A stretch of DNA of 64,000 nt from assembly GCF_003611675.1 (NCBI RefSeq), contig NZ_RAWA01000004.1, positions 1 through 64,000 on the forward strand, in the 5' to 3' direction. The position numbers and the translations under genes are program-made. Of this stretch, positions 49,233 through 58,480 are shown piece by piece. The notes beneath the pieces were generated by a model. It was not told the origin of the DNA and did not search any database. It worked only from the letters and a program-made list of their open reading frames with translations. Numbering within the stretch: position 1 is the stretch's first letter; every line of letters starts with the position of its first letter. This stretch comes from Corallococcus sp. CA053C (GTDB lineage Bacteria; Myxococcota; Myxococcia; Myxococcales; Myxococcaceae).

Positions 49233-51362
49233 ATGAAGTCCCTCCTTCGCAGCTCCCTGTCCGCGCTCCTGATGCTCTTCGCCGCGCCCGTCCTGGCCCA
49301 GCCCGACGCGGGCACCGCGAGCCTGAGCGTCATCATCGGGACGGTCATCGACACCGACACGAAGAAGCCCCTGGCCGACGTGGTCATCACCGCGACCTCC
49401 CCCGCCTTGCAGGGGGAGCAGACCGTGGTCACGGACACGCAGGGGAACTACCGCATCCCCCAGCTCCCCGCGGGCACCTATACGCTGCGCTTCGAGAAGG
49501 AGTCGTTCAGGCCGTACGCACGGCCGGAGATCCAGCTGCACCCCAACCGCACCATCCGTGTGAACGTGGAGCTGCTGCCTGACAGCTTCACGCAGTCCGT
49601 CGAAGTCGTGGGCAGTCCGCCCACCATCGACGTGGGTTCCACGAACACCGGGGTGAACATCGACCAGGAGTTCATCAGGCGCATCGCAGGGGGGCGTCCG
49701 GGGCTCCAGGGGTTCGACAGGGTTCCGGCCCCGCCCGTCGGCACGTCCGGGGGATATGTGGTGGAGGGCCCGAGCCCGAACGACTTCGAGACCATCACCC
49801 GGTATCAACACATCGCCGGGGCTCTCCGCTGGGCCATGCCCTACATGCACATCATTCCGGACGGCACTCCACACACCGTGTACCAGGCGCCCATTTCGCG
49901 TCCGGAGCGCGTCGCCGCCCCCCCGGGGGATCGGTTCTTCGACATGTACTTCAAGGGCCACGGCGTGAACCCCACGGTGGACACCGAGGAGGAGCGCTTC
50001 TCCACCTTCTCCGTGGACACGGACACGGCCTCGTACACGATGACCCGGGCCTACCTGGAGCGCGGCGCGCTTCCGGATGAGCAGGCCGTGCGCGTGGAGG
50101 AGTTCGTCAACAGCTTCGACTACGACTACGCGAGCGCCCCGGACGTGCCCTTCAGCGTGAACGTGGAGGGCTTCCCGTCCCCGGCGCGCAAGGGCTACCA
50201 CGTGGTGCACATCGGCGTGAAGGCGCGGGAGGTGTCGCGGGCCCAGCGCAAAGCCAGCCACCTGGTGTTCGTCATCGACGTGTCCGGGTCCATGGACGTG
50301 GAGAACCGGCTCGGGCTGGTGAAGCAGTCGCTGCGGCTGCTCGTGGATGCGCTGGATGAGCGGGACCGGGTGTCCATCGTGGTCTACGGCAGCGAGGCCC
50401 GGCAGGTGCTCGCGCCCACCAACGCCACCCGGAAGCAGGAGCTGCTGGCGGCCATCGACAGCCTCCACCCGGAGGGCGCCACCAACGCGCAGGCTGGGAT
50501 TGAAATGGGCTACGCGCTGGCGGCGAGCAATCTTGTGGAGGGCGGCATCAACCGCATCGTCCTCTGCTCGGACGGCGTGGCGAACAACGGCATCACCCAG
50601 GCGGATGGCATCTGGGACCGGGTGAAGGCGCAGGCGGCGGCGGGAATCACCCTGTCCACCGTGGGCTTCGGCATGGGCAACTACAACGACGTGCTGATGG
50701 AGCGGCTCGCCCAGGTGGGCGAAGGCAACTACGCCTACGTGGACAAGCTGGACGAAGCCCGCCGCATCTTCGTGCAGAACCTCACCGGCACGCTCCAGGT
50801 GGTGGCCAAGGACGTGAAGCTCCAGGTCGAGTTCGACCGGAAGACCGTGTCGCGCTACCGCCTGCTCGGCTACGAGAACCGGCTGCTCACCAAGCAGCAG
50901 TTCGCGGACGACACCGTGGACGCGGGCGAGGTGGGCGCGGGCCACGCCGTCACCGCCCTCTACGAGGTGAAGCTGCGCGACCCGTCCCAGCTCTCCTTCG
51001 GCACGCTGCGCATCCGTTACAAGGCGCCCGAAGGCGGCAAGTCGCAGCTCATTGAGAAGGCGCTGCCCTCCGTGCTGCTGCGCCCGGCCTATGCGCAGGC
51101 GGCGGCCCAAACGCGCCTGTCCTACGTCGCCGCCGCCTTCGCGGAGAAGCTGCGCGGGTCCTACTGGGCGCGGCCGCTCACCTACGATGCGCTCGTGTCG
51201 CTGTGGGAGGAATTGGGCACGCCGCTGAAGGCCCGGCCGGACGTGGTGGAGCTGGGGACGCTCATCCGTTCGGCCCGGACGCTGGACCGACGCACGGACC
51301 GCTTCGAGTCCATCGCGCCGGTGCGCACGATGGACGCCGACCGCGTCCCCACCATCAAGTAG
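49233..51362 (+). CDS. Secreted VWA protein with Oar-like N-terminus (YfbK/DUF3520 type)
   Basis: 709 aa from ATG 49233 (GAGGTGG upstream). A signal peptide (LLMLFAAPVLA) is followed by a carboxypeptidase-regulatory-like domain (GTVIDTDTKKPLADVVITAT) and a stretch like the start of an Oar-type TonB-receptor plug (VEVVGSPPTIDVGSTNTGVN). No barrel follows. Instead come the YfbK-like region (FSVDTDTASYTMTRAYLERG), the von Willebrand A domain with its metal site DVSGSM, and the DUF3520-like C-terminus (GHAVTALYEVKL). It is likely a periplasmic or surface adhesion protein. A histidine kinase and response regulator follow immediately (12 bp), so the three probably form one unit. Confidence 0.85.
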   Translation: MKSLLRSSLSALLMLFAAPVLAQPDAGTASLSVIIGTVIDTDTKKPLADVVITATSPALQGEQTVVTDTQGNYRIPQLPAGTYTLRFEKESFRPYARPEIQLHPNRTIRVNVELLPDSFTQSVEVVGSPPTIDVGSTNTGVNIDQEFIRRIAGGRPGLQGFDRVPAPPVGTSGGYVVEGPSPNDFETITRYQHIAGALRWAMPYMHIIPDGTPHTVYQAPISRPERVAAPPGDRFFDMYFKGHGVNPTVDTEEERFSTFSVDTDTASYTMTRAYLERGALPDEQAVRVEEFVNSFDYDYASAPDVPFSVNVEGFPSPARKGYHVVHIGVKAREVSRAQRKASHLVFVIDVSGSMDVENRLGLVKQSLRLLVDALDERDRVSIVVYGSEARQVLAPTNATRKQELLAAIDSLHPEGATNAQAGIEMGYALAASNLVEGGINRIVLCSDGVANNGITQADGIWDRVKAQAAAGITLSTVGFGMGNYNDVLMERLAQVGEGNYAYVDKLDEARRIFVQNLTGTLQVVAKDVKLQVEFDRKTVSRYRLLGYENRLLTKQQFADDTVDAGEVGAGHAVTALYEVKLRDPSQLSFGTLRIRYKAPEGGKSQLIEKALPSVLLRPAYAQAAAQTRLSYVAAAFAEKLRGSYWARPLTYDALVSLWEELGTPLKARPDVVELGTLIRSARTLDRRTDRFESIAPVRTMDADRVPTIK

Positions 51363-51374
51363 GACTTCGCCCGA

Positions 51375-53225
51375 ATGATCCGCAGGCTGCTGCCCACCCT
51401 CGTCGCCCTCGTGCTCGGCCTTGCCGGGCTCGGGGTCGGTCTGGGCCAGCTCCACCGCATCTTCGCCGCCGAGCGCGAGGATGCACGGGCCTCGCTCCAG
51501 TCCCGGCGCGAGGCCCTGGAGCAGTACGCCCGCGTCTCGCTGGGACAGGCGCTGCGTGAAGGACTGGAGGCCGCGCGCCCCACCCTGGAGGCGGCGAAGG
51601 AGGATCCGCTGATGGCCGCGCCGGGGCTGTACCTGCGCGAGCAGGGCGAACAACTGCTGCCCCGGCTGGCCCTCTTCGACACGGCCGGGGACTCGCCCGC
51701 GAAGGACCGCTACGCGAGGCTGCGCGCGGACACGGAGGTCGCGGACGAGGACGAGGGACCGTGGAAGGAGCGGCTGGAGCAGATGGTCAGCGTGGAGCGG
51801 GCGCTGGCGGCGCAGGACCGCAAGGGCACGCTGCTGGCATTGATGGCGCTGTTGCAGCACCGCACCCGCTTCGTGCTCGCGTCCACGCGCGACCTGCCGT
51901 CGCTGCTGGTGGTGCTGGAGGACGTGGCGGCGCGAGGCGACGTGGTGCCGGACCTGATGCGGGGACTGGTGCGCGACGGCCTGTTGGATGGTCAGGGCGG
52001 GGGACGGCTGGAGGGAATGCAGCGGTGGGTGCTGCTCAAGCGCTCGCGCTTCACGCGCGAGGACTTCGACTTCCTGCGCGGCCGGGTGGCGGCGCTCTCC
52101 CTGCGCGTGGGCGTGCCGGTGGCGGACTTCGAGACGCGGTCCCGGGAGCTGGCCGCCACGCCGCTGGACCTGCCGGAGGCCGTCGTGGAGCCCGTGCTGG
52201 TGCGCGCCGGCTGGTACCTGGAGCCCACCGAACAGCGCGGCGTGCGCGGCGTGGCGTTGGACCTGCCGGGCCTGCTGGAGGGACTCACCCGCGAGATGCG
52301 GGAGCGCGGGTTGCTGGAGGCGGATGGGCGCGTGGTGCTGCCGGGGAGCGCGCCGGTGCTGTCGCTCGCATCGCTGCCGGTCGCGGTGGAGTCGGCCGCC
52401 TGGGCGCAAGGCGAGGCGGCGCTGGCCAACCGCTACCGGCTCAAGTCGCTGATGCTGGCGCTGTGCGCGGCGCTGGCGCTCACCATCGCGGCGCTGGCCT
52501 TCGTGGCGCAGCACCGCAAGTACCGCTTCCTGGAGCTGAAGAGCGACTTCGTGGCCACGGTGTCGCACGAGCTGCGCACGCCGCTGGCCTCCATCCGCCT
52601 GCTCGCGGAGACGCTGGAGTGGCGGGTGGCGGAGGGCGCGGACGCGAAGGACTACCCGGCGCGCATCATCCGCGAGGCGGACGGGCTGGGCTTCCTGGTG
52701 GAGAACCTGCTGTCCTTCAACCGCATCGACAAGGGCCGCTGGGTGCCCCGGCTCGCGCCGGTGCGGCTGGACGAGCTGGTGTCCGGGCTGCGCCGCGACC
52801 TGGAGTCCGGCGCCCCGGTGCCGGTGGAGCTGACGGCGGACGTGGACGAGCGCGAATTGAACGCGGACGCGCAGCTCTTGAAGCTGCTCCTCGCGAACCT
52901 GGCGCGCAACGCCTGCGCGTACAACACCCGCAGCCCCGTGCGCCTGCACGTGGCGACGCTGCCGGGCGGCCGGGTGCGCTTCACGGACAACGGCACCGGC
53001 ATCCCGGAGGCCGAGTGGGAGCGCGTCTTCGGCGAGTTCTACCGGCTGTCCGGCCGCAGTGGCCGCGAGGTGCCCGGCAGCGGACTGGGGCTCGCGCTGT
53101 GCCGGCGCATCGCCCGGCTGCACGGGGGCACGCTGCGCGTGGCGGCCTCCAGCGCGGAGGGCACCACCTTCGAATTGACCCTTCCTGAGTACCCCTCCGC
53201 AGCACGGAGCCCGAGCCCCGCATGA
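51375..53225 (+). CDS. Membrane sensor histidine kinase
   Basis: 616 aa. Two membrane helices (residues about 5-25, and near 360-380 SLMLALCAALALTIAALAFV) bound a 330-residue periplasmic sensor region of unknown type, rich in helices. The cytoplasmic part has HisKA (VSHELRTPLASIRLL, phospho-acceptor His) and HATPase (LLLANLARNACAYNT, then NGTGIP, GSGLGLALC). The gene ends in an ATGA overlap with the response regulator gene. The signal is unknown; the VWA protein upstream may supply it. Length and motifs are complete. Confidence 0.92.
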   Translation: MIRRLLPTLVALVLGLAGLGVGLGQLHRIFAAEREDARASLQSRREALEQYARVSLGQALREGLEAARPTLEAAKEDPLMAAPGLYLREQGEQLLPRLALFDTAGDSPAKDRYARLRADTEVADEDEGPWKERLEQMVSVERALAAQDRKGTLLALMALLQHRTRFVLASTRDLPSLLVVLEDVAARGDVVPDLMRGLVRDGLLDGQGGGRLEGMQRWVLLKRSRFTREDFDFLRGRVAALSLRVGVPVADFETRSRELAATPLDLPEAVVEPVLVRAGWYLEPTEQRGVRGVALDLPGLLEGLTREMRERGLLEADGRVVLPGSAPVLSLASLPVAVESAAWAQGEAALANRYRLKSLMLALCAALALTIAALAFVAQHRKYRFLELKSDFVATVSHELRTPLASIRLLAETLEWRVAEGADAKDYPARIIREADGLGFLVENLLSFNRIDKGRWVPRLAPVRLDELVSGLRRDLESGAPVPVELTADVDERELNADAQLLKLLLANLARNACAYNTRSPVRLHVATLPGGRVRFTDNGTGIPEAEWERVFGEFYRLSGRSGREVPGSGLGLALCRRIARLHGGTLRVAASSAEGTTFELTLPEYPSAARSPSPA

Positions 53226-53929
53226 GCGCCACCGCCCCCACCCTCCTCGTCGTGGAGGACGACCCGAACCTGCGGCTCGCGCTGCGGGACAACCTGGAGC
53301 ACCAGGGTGGCTACACCGTGGAGGAGGCCGCCACGGTGAAGGAGGCGCGCGAGCACCTGGCCCGCCGCGACTTCCAGCTCATCCTCCTGGACGTGATGCT
53401 CCCGGACGGCGACGGCTATGCGCTGTGCCGCGCGCTGCGCGAGGAGGGCGTGAGCGTGCCGGTGCTGATGCTCACCGCGCGCACGCTGGAGGAGGACGTG
53501 GTGCGCGGCTTCGAGGTGGGGGCGCAGGACTACCTGGGCAAGCCCTACCGGCTGCGCGAATTGCTGGCGCGGGTGGGCGCGCAGGTGAAGCGCGCGGGCG
53601 CCGTGCCTCCTTCGAAGCTGCTGCGCTTCGCGGGCTACAGCGTGGACCTGGACCGGCGACGGGTGGAGACGCCGGAGGGCGCGGAGGTGGACCTGACGCG
53701 CAAGGAGTTCGACCTGCTGGCCTTCTTCGTGCGCGAGCGCGAGCGGGCGCTGCGGCGCGACGAAATCCTGGATGCAGTCTGGGGCACGGACGTGGTGGTG
53801 GATCCGCACACGGTGGACAACTTCGTCTCCAGCCTGAAGCGCAAGCTGAAGTGGACCAGCGCGTCGCGCTTCTCCCTCCAGACGGTGCGCGGCGTGGGCT
53901 ACCGGCTGGAGGTAGAGAAGGGCTCCTGA
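53222..53929 (+). CDS. OmpR-family response regulator
   Basis: 235 aa. The receiver domain contains the acidic pocket EDD (residues 12-14), the phospho-acceptor Asp57 in LLDVMLPDGDGY, the Thr in LTARTLEEDV and the Lys in GKPYRLREL. The C-terminal winged helix has the OmpR/PhoB pattern VDLTRKEFDLLAFF and DPHTVDNFVSSLKRKL, ending GVGYRLEVEKGS. It is translationally coupled to the histidine kinase gene. Candidate targets include the lipoprotein gene 136 bp downstream, which is preceded by a distinctive 35-bp element. Confidence 0.95.
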   Translation: MSATAPTLLVVEDDPNLRLALRDNLEHQGGYTVEEAATVKEAREHLARRDFQLILLDVMLPDGDGYALCRALREEGVSVPVLMLTARTLEEDVVRGFEVGAQDYLGKPYRLRELLARVGAQVKRAGAVPPSKLLRFAGYSVDLDRRRVETPEGAEVDLTRKEFDLLAFFVRERERALRRDEILDAVWGTDVVVDPHTVDNFVSSLKRKLKWTSASRFSLQTVRGVGYRLEVEKGS

Positions 53930-53956
53930 GGCCCGGTCCACCCCACCGCCTGCCGC

Positions 53957-53991
53957 TTTCGTCCCGCGCTCCGGAGGGTTCGTCACATAAC
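53957..53991 (+). promoter_or_regulatory. Shared 35-bp upstream element, copy 1
   Basis: Begins TTTCGTCCCGCGCTCC and ends CACATAAC. It aligns without gaps to 59316-59350, with about 27 of 35 bases the same. It sits 74 bp before the start of the first discoidin lipoprotein gene. Confidence 0.5.
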
Positions 53992-54065
53992 GCCCCGTCG
54001 CCCTGAAGCGGACGGCTACTCCTTCGAACGCCCTGCACCCTTCGCACGGCTTCCGAGGAGTCACC

Positions 54066-55931
54066 GTGAAAGTCTTCCGCACCGTCCGAAGCACCTTCCT
54101 TGCGAGCGCGCTCGTCCTGACGTCCCTTCCCGGCTGCCAGGGCGAGGACGTCCCGGCCCCCGCGCCCGGGGAGGAAATCCAGTCCACCCCCCAGGCGCTC
54201 ACCTGCGCCATCGCGGTGCCGGCCATGACGGGCTCCACGACCCCTTCGGGCAGCGTGACGCGTTCGGGGGTCTACAGCGCCTCCTACGAGGCCTGGCAGG
54301 CGTTCGACGCGAACAACGGCTCGCTGTGGATCTCCGCGGTGAACCAGACGCCCGCATGGATCGGCTATCAGGTGCCCGCCGGCACCGCCGCGATCCACCG
54401 CTATGCCCTGGCCTTCGCCAACGGCCCCAGCCTCGTCACCCGCGCGCCGAAGGACTGGACGTTCCAGGGATGGAATGGTTCGTCATGGGTGGTGCTGGAT
54501 ACGCGCACGAACCAGACCGGCTGGGGCGGTTTCGAGCGGCGTGAGTTCACGCTGGCCGCGCCCGCGTCCTACAGCCAGTACCGCCTGCACGTGACGGATG
54601 ACAACGACACCCGTGCGGGCGTGGTCGTCATCTCCCTCAACCGTCTGGAGTTGATCAGCTGCGTGAACGACGGAATCACGAATCCCGTCACGGCCCTGTG
54701 GACGCGGACCTCCGGCGTGGCGGGGGTCCCCGTGCGCGTGCACGACCTCGTGGGAGACCCGGCCGGGCGCTCCTACGTCACGGGCTTCACGACGGGCGGC
54801 CTGGACGGCAACCCGCTCATCGGGGGAATGGATGCCTTCCTCCACGCGCGCGACTGGAACGGCGACCGCATCTGGTCGCTCCAGCTCGGCGCGCCGGAGA
54901 GCGTCACCCTGGGGTACGGCATCGCGACGAACCGGACCTGGGAGGAGATCTACGTGGGCGGGTTCACGGACGGGTCCATGGACGGCACGCCGAAGGTCGG
55001 CGTCCGGGAGGCCTTCGTGACGAAGTACCGCTACACCGGCGTCCGGCAGTGGACCCGGCAGCTTGGCGCGGCAGGTGCCTCCGTGGAGGGCTATGACGTC
55101 GCGGTCGACATCGCGGACAATGCCTTCCTCGTGGGCTCCGTGGATGGCGGCCTGGATGGGAACACGCGCGTCGGCACCCACGATGCCTTCGTGACGAAGT
55201 ACGACGCCGCGGGGAACAAGCTGTGGACCCGGCAGACGGGCGCGGGGGGCCAGACGACGATGGGACGGCGGGCGGCCACCGACGCGTCCGGCAATGTCTA
55301 TGTTTCAGGTTGGACGACGGGCGGGCTGGACGGGAATGTCCGCATGGGCGCGCAGGACTTCTTCGTCATGAAGTACGACGGCGCCGGCAACAAGCTGTGG
55401 ACCCGGCAGCTCGGGTCCGCCGGCAACAATGTCTGGCTTTATGGCGCCGCGACGGATGCGGCGGGCAATGTCTACCTCACGGGCCAGAGCGGCGGCGGTC
55501 TGGATGGGAATCCGAATCCCACCCCGGGAGGGGATGCCTACCTGGCCAAGTACGACCCTTCGGGCAACCGGCTGTGGACCCGGGAGTTCAGCGCGGCGAA
55601 TGGCATCTGGGCCTCGGGCATCTTCATCGACACGACGGGTGTCTATGTGAGCGGCGGCGCGCAGGGAGACGTGGGCAACCTGTCCAACGCCACGTTCATC
55701 AAGGGGCACAACTACGTCGCGAAGTTCGACACGGCGGGCAACCGGCTGTGGGTGGTCCAGCAGAATCCGGCGGTGTTGGCGGCGGGAGGGCAGGCCCCCG
55801 TCTACAGCAATGGCGTGAACCGGGAGGCCAACGGCAACCTCTACCTGGGCGGCTATACGGAGGGGAACTTCGGCGGCAACACGCTCGTGGGGCAGTCCGA
55901 CGCGTTCGTGACGAAGCTTCCGGCGCCCTGA
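54066..55931 (+). CDS. Lipoprotein with discoidin (F5/8 type C) and SBBP repeats
   Basis: 621 aa from GTG 54066 (GAGGAG upstream). A lipoprotein signal ends in LPGC, followed by an Ala/Pro linker. A discoidin-type domain spans about 45-195 (VTRSGVYSASYEAWQAFDA, NQTPAWIGYQV, TFQGWNGSSWVVLDTR). About seven SBBP-type beta-propeller repeats follow, each with the pattern DAxGNVYVSGxTxGGLDGN, then FVTKYDAAGNKLWTRQLG. Such lipoproteins are typical surface proteins of myxobacteria and may bind glycans or partner cells. The N-terminal half is paralogous to that of the gene at 59463. It follows the OmpR-type regulator. Confidence 0.88.
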   Translation: MKVFRTVRSTFLASALVLTSLPGCQGEDVPAPAPGEEIQSTPQALTCAIAVPAMTGSTTPSGSVTRSGVYSASYEAWQAFDANNGSLWISAVNQTPAWIGYQVPAGTAAIHRYALAFANGPSLVTRAPKDWTFQGWNGSSWVVLDTRTNQTGWGGFERREFTLAAPASYSQYRLHVTDDNDTRAGVVVISLNRLELISCVNDGITNPVTALWTRTSGVAGVPVRVHDLVGDPAGRSYVTGFTTGGLDGNPLIGGMDAFLHARDWNGDRIWSLQLGAPESVTLGYGIATNRTWEEIYVGGFTDGSMDGTPKVGVREAFVTKYRYTGVRQWTRQLGAAGASVEGYDVAVDIADNAFLVGSVDGGLDGNTRVGTHDAFVTKYDAAGNKLWTRQTGAGGQTTMGRRAATDASGNVYVSGWTTGGLDGNVRMGAQDFFVMKYDGAGNKLWTRQLGSAGNNVWLYGAATDAAGNVYLTGQSGGGLDGNPNPTPGGDAYLAKYDPSGNRLWTREFSAANGIWASGIFIDTTGVYVSGGAQGDVGNLSNATFIKGHNYVAKFDTAGNRLWVVQQNPAVLAAGGQAPVYSNGVNREANGNLYLGGYTEGNFGGNTLVGQSDAFVTKLPAP

Positions 55932-55976
55932 GTTGAAGTGGAGAGGACAGCGCGGTGGCGGGGGCCCGCCGCGCTG

Positions 55977-57245
55977 TCACTCCTCCGCTTCGGCGGGGAT
56001 GCCCATGACAATGGCGCGGGAGCGGGTGCGCTGCTCGCCCTCGGGGTCGGAGGCGAGGAACGCGGCCAGCCGCGCGCGGGCCTCGGTGTAGCGACGCAGG
56101 GCGACGAGGGAGGCGATCTCCAGGCCCCGCGCATCCCGATACTCATTGAGCTCCTGGGAGGTGTTCCCCGCGCCCCAGTTCGCGATGAAGGCACGGCAGG
56201 GGGCGAGTGCCTCCGGGTAGAACCTCCCGGTTCCCGGCAGGTCGCAGCGCCGGAAGTCGAGGCTCCGGCGGACCTTCGCGGTGGGCTGGCCAAGACCTTC
56301 GAGTCGGGCCATCTCCCGCGCGGCTGTTTCCTCCTCCTTTCGGAGTTCGGCCTGCATCTCCCGCCGGCCCTGCTCCACCGAGGCGCGGTGGACGACGGTG
56401 CTCCGCACGAGGCTGTCCACCGCGGGTGCCAGGGCGCTGTCCGGATACGTCCGCAGGAAGGCAGGGCCGTCACCCAGCACGGCGTCCCACTGGTTCAGGT
56501 TCCGCAGGGCGGAGAGCCGCAACCAGGCGGCCTGCTCGGCCGGAAGGCGTCCCTCGTGACGGGGCAGGTCCAGACGGGAGACGAGGTCCGCGTCCCGGAC
56601 GAGTGAGCGCCAGCGCTCCCGGGTGGAATGGGCATCGAGCAGCACCAGCGCCGCCGCGGATCGCTCCGCGGGAGGGAGACTCGCGTCTTCGATGACCGCG
56701 CGCAGTCGCTCGACCTGGGCTGACGGAGCCGGAAGGGGCTGGCGCACGAGGGCCACGGGCCGTGGCTCCACACGGGCCAGGGCGCCCTGCAACCGCGACG
56801 GGGAAGGCAACGAACGCGCGTCCGCCTTCGCGGGTGGGGAGGGCACCGAAGGCGATACGGAGCGCGCCGTCATGCTTTCGGATGCGGCCTGAGCGGACAG
56901 CAAGTCAGGACGTGGCTCAACTCCTTCGGATGCGGCCTGCGCGGTGGGCAAGCCAGGGCGTGCATTCGCACCTGCCGGTTCACCCTGCACTGCGAGCGAA
57001 GTCGGGGCCTGCGCGGGTGGAGCGGCCGGGCGCCGCAGGAAGACCGCGACCCCGGGCAGCGCGAGCCCCACGGCCACCAGCAGGGCGGTGAGCACCGTGG
57101 ACGCACGGCGCCCCCTCGCCTCGCGACCCTCGGCGGACGTCTCGGGCTCATCCTCGCCCTGCACGTACAGCGTGCCGTCCCGTGGCTCGGGCGGACGGGC
57201 GGGCAGGTCGTCATCGGGGTCAGGCCCCGGGGGGCTTCGGGTCAC
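55977..57245 (-). CDS. Single-TM hypothetical protein with Pro/Ala linker
   Basis: About 422 aa, start placed at GTG 57245 (a GTG at 57308 is also in frame). The N-terminal cytoplasmic tail is acidic and Pro-rich (DPDDDLPARPPEPRDG). A membrane helix at about 50-70 (STVLTALLVAVGLALPGVAV) precedes a long Ala/Pro/Ser linker with a repeated AQAASE motif. The C-terminal 250 residues are helical, with LVALRRYTEARARLAAFLASDP at the end, as in tetratricopeptide-like proteins. The layout resembles regulatory partners of kinases or sigma factors (anti-sigma style), but I see no diagnostic motif. It is convergent with the SBBP lipoprotein gene. Confidence 0.6.
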   Translation of the reverse strand: MTRSPPGPDPDDDLPARPPEPRDGTLYVQGEDEPETSAEGREARGRRASTVLTALLVAVGLALPGVAVFLRRPAAPPAQAPTSLAVQGEPAGANARPGLPTAQAASEGVEPRPDLLSAQAASESMTARSVSPSVPSPPAKADARSLPSPSRLQGALARVEPRPVALVRQPLPAPSAQVERLRAVIEDASLPPAERSAAALVLLDAHSTRERWRSLVRDADLVSRLDLPRHEGRLPAEQAAWLRLSALRNLNQWDAVLGDGPAFLRTYPDSALAPAVDSLVRSTVVHRASVEQGRREMQAELRKEEETAAREMARLEGLGQPTAKVRRSLDFRRCDLPGTGRFYPEALAPCRAFIANWGAGNTSQELNEYRDARGLEIASLVALRRYTEARARLAAFLASDPEGEQRTRSRAIVMGIPAEAEE

Positions 57246-57352
57246 GGCGCGGCGGGACGTTAGCCGAAGCGCCCCACCCTTTCCCGTCAGCCTCCCCGCA
57301 CCCGACACGGTTCCTCCGCTACGCTGCGAACCCTGGGGGTGTCAGGAACACC

Positions 57353-58480
57353 ATGCCGCACGGGGGAGTGCTGGAGGCAGTGGAACGCCGGGCCTCGATG
57401 CGGCGGGTCTGGCTGTGGGGCATGGCCGCGGGCTTCCTCGGCGCGGTCCCCCATGCCCTGCGCGCCTACGCCGAGGAGCCCCAGGACTTCTTCTTGAAGC
57501 TCGCGCTCGCGCTGGTGCCCTACAGCGCGTGGGCATTGCTCGGGCCGCTGGTCCTCGCCGTCTTCCAACGCATTCCCCCCGAACCTCCCCGGCTGGCGCG
57601 TCACCTGGGCGTGCTGCTGGTCGCGGGAGCAGGCTTCGTCCAGGTGCACCTGCTGCTGCTCGCGCCCGTCCTCGCGGCGCTCCAGCAATGGAGCGCGCAC
57701 GGGGTGTCGTTCACGCAAGGCGTGTGGCGACTGCTCCTCGAGCGCGGCGCGCTGGGCTACTTCGAATACCTGCTCTTCCTCGCCGCCTGGTCCGCGCTGC
57801 GCACGACGCGGCGCCTGCGGGAGCGCGAGCTGGCGGAGTCGCGCCTCGCGGTCCAGCTCGCGGAGGCCCGGCTCCAGGCGTTGAGGGCGCAGCTGGATCC
57901 GCACTTCCTCTTCAACACGCTGAACGCGGTGGCGGGGTTGGTCCGCCAGCAGCGCAACCCGGAGGCGGTGGAGGCCCTGGCGGAGCTGGGACACCTGCTG
58001 CGCGCGAGCCTGGAGGGCCGGGGGGACCACGAGGTGCTGCTGGAGGACGAGCTGGAGCTGGTGCGGCGCTTCCTGGGCATCGAACAGCTCCGCTTCGGCG
58101 GACACCTGGAAGTCCACCTGACGCCCGCGCCGGACACGCTGCGGGCCCGGGTGCCCGCCCTCATCCTCCAGCCGCTGGTGGAGAACGCCATCAAGCACGG
58201 CATCGCCCGCCGCGCGGGCCGGGGCCACCTGCACGTGAGCACCACGCGGCAGGGCCCCCGCCTGCTGCTCGAAGTGCGGGACGACGGGCCGGGCCTGCGG
58301 GCGGGAGGCGCCGGAGGCACGGGCATCGGCGTGGCCAACACCCGCGCCCGCATCCGGCAGCTCTACGGCGAGCGCTATGGTCTGACGCTGGAGGACCTGC
58401 CCGGCGGTGGCGTGCTGGCGAAGGTGGAGCTGCCATTCGTGGAGGAAAGGCCAGACATGACGCGGGGTCCTCGTGCTTGA
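57353..58480 (+). CDS. LytS-type membrane histidine kinase
   Basis: 375 aa from ATG 57353. Four membrane helices lie in the first 150 residues. The His_kinase domain of the LytS/YehU class is shown by QLDPHFLFNTLNAVAGLV (phospho-acceptor His), and a compact ATPase domain by QPLVENAIKHGI, DDGPGL and GIGVANTRARI. No separate sensor domain is seen, so the membrane part probably senses the signal. It overlaps the LytTR regulator gene by 8 bp. It is divergent from the single-TM gene, 107 bp between starts. Confidence 0.92.
   Translation: MPHGGVLEAVERRASMRRVWLWGMAAGFLGAVPHALRAYAEEPQDFFLKLALALVPYSAWALLGPLVLAVFQRIPPEPPRLARHLGVLLVAGAGFVQVHLLLLAPVLAALQQWSAHGVSFTQGVWRLLLERGALGYFEYLLFLAAWSALRTTRRLRERELAESRLAVQLAEARLQALRAQLDPHFLFNTLNAVAGLVRQQRNPEAVEALAELGHLLRASLEGRGDHEVLLEDELELVRRFLGIEQLRFGGHLEVHLTPAPDTLRARVPALILQPLVENAIKHGIARRAGRGHLHVSTTRQGPRLLLEVRDDGPGLRAGGAGGTGIGVANTRARIRQLYGERYGLTLEDLPGGGVLAKVELPFVEERPDMTRGPRA

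Noticed and set aside
49134-53123. A 1329-codon open frame on the minus strand
   Set aside because: Antisense shadow of the VWA and histidine kinase genes, with a low-complexity His/Arg/Gln composition.
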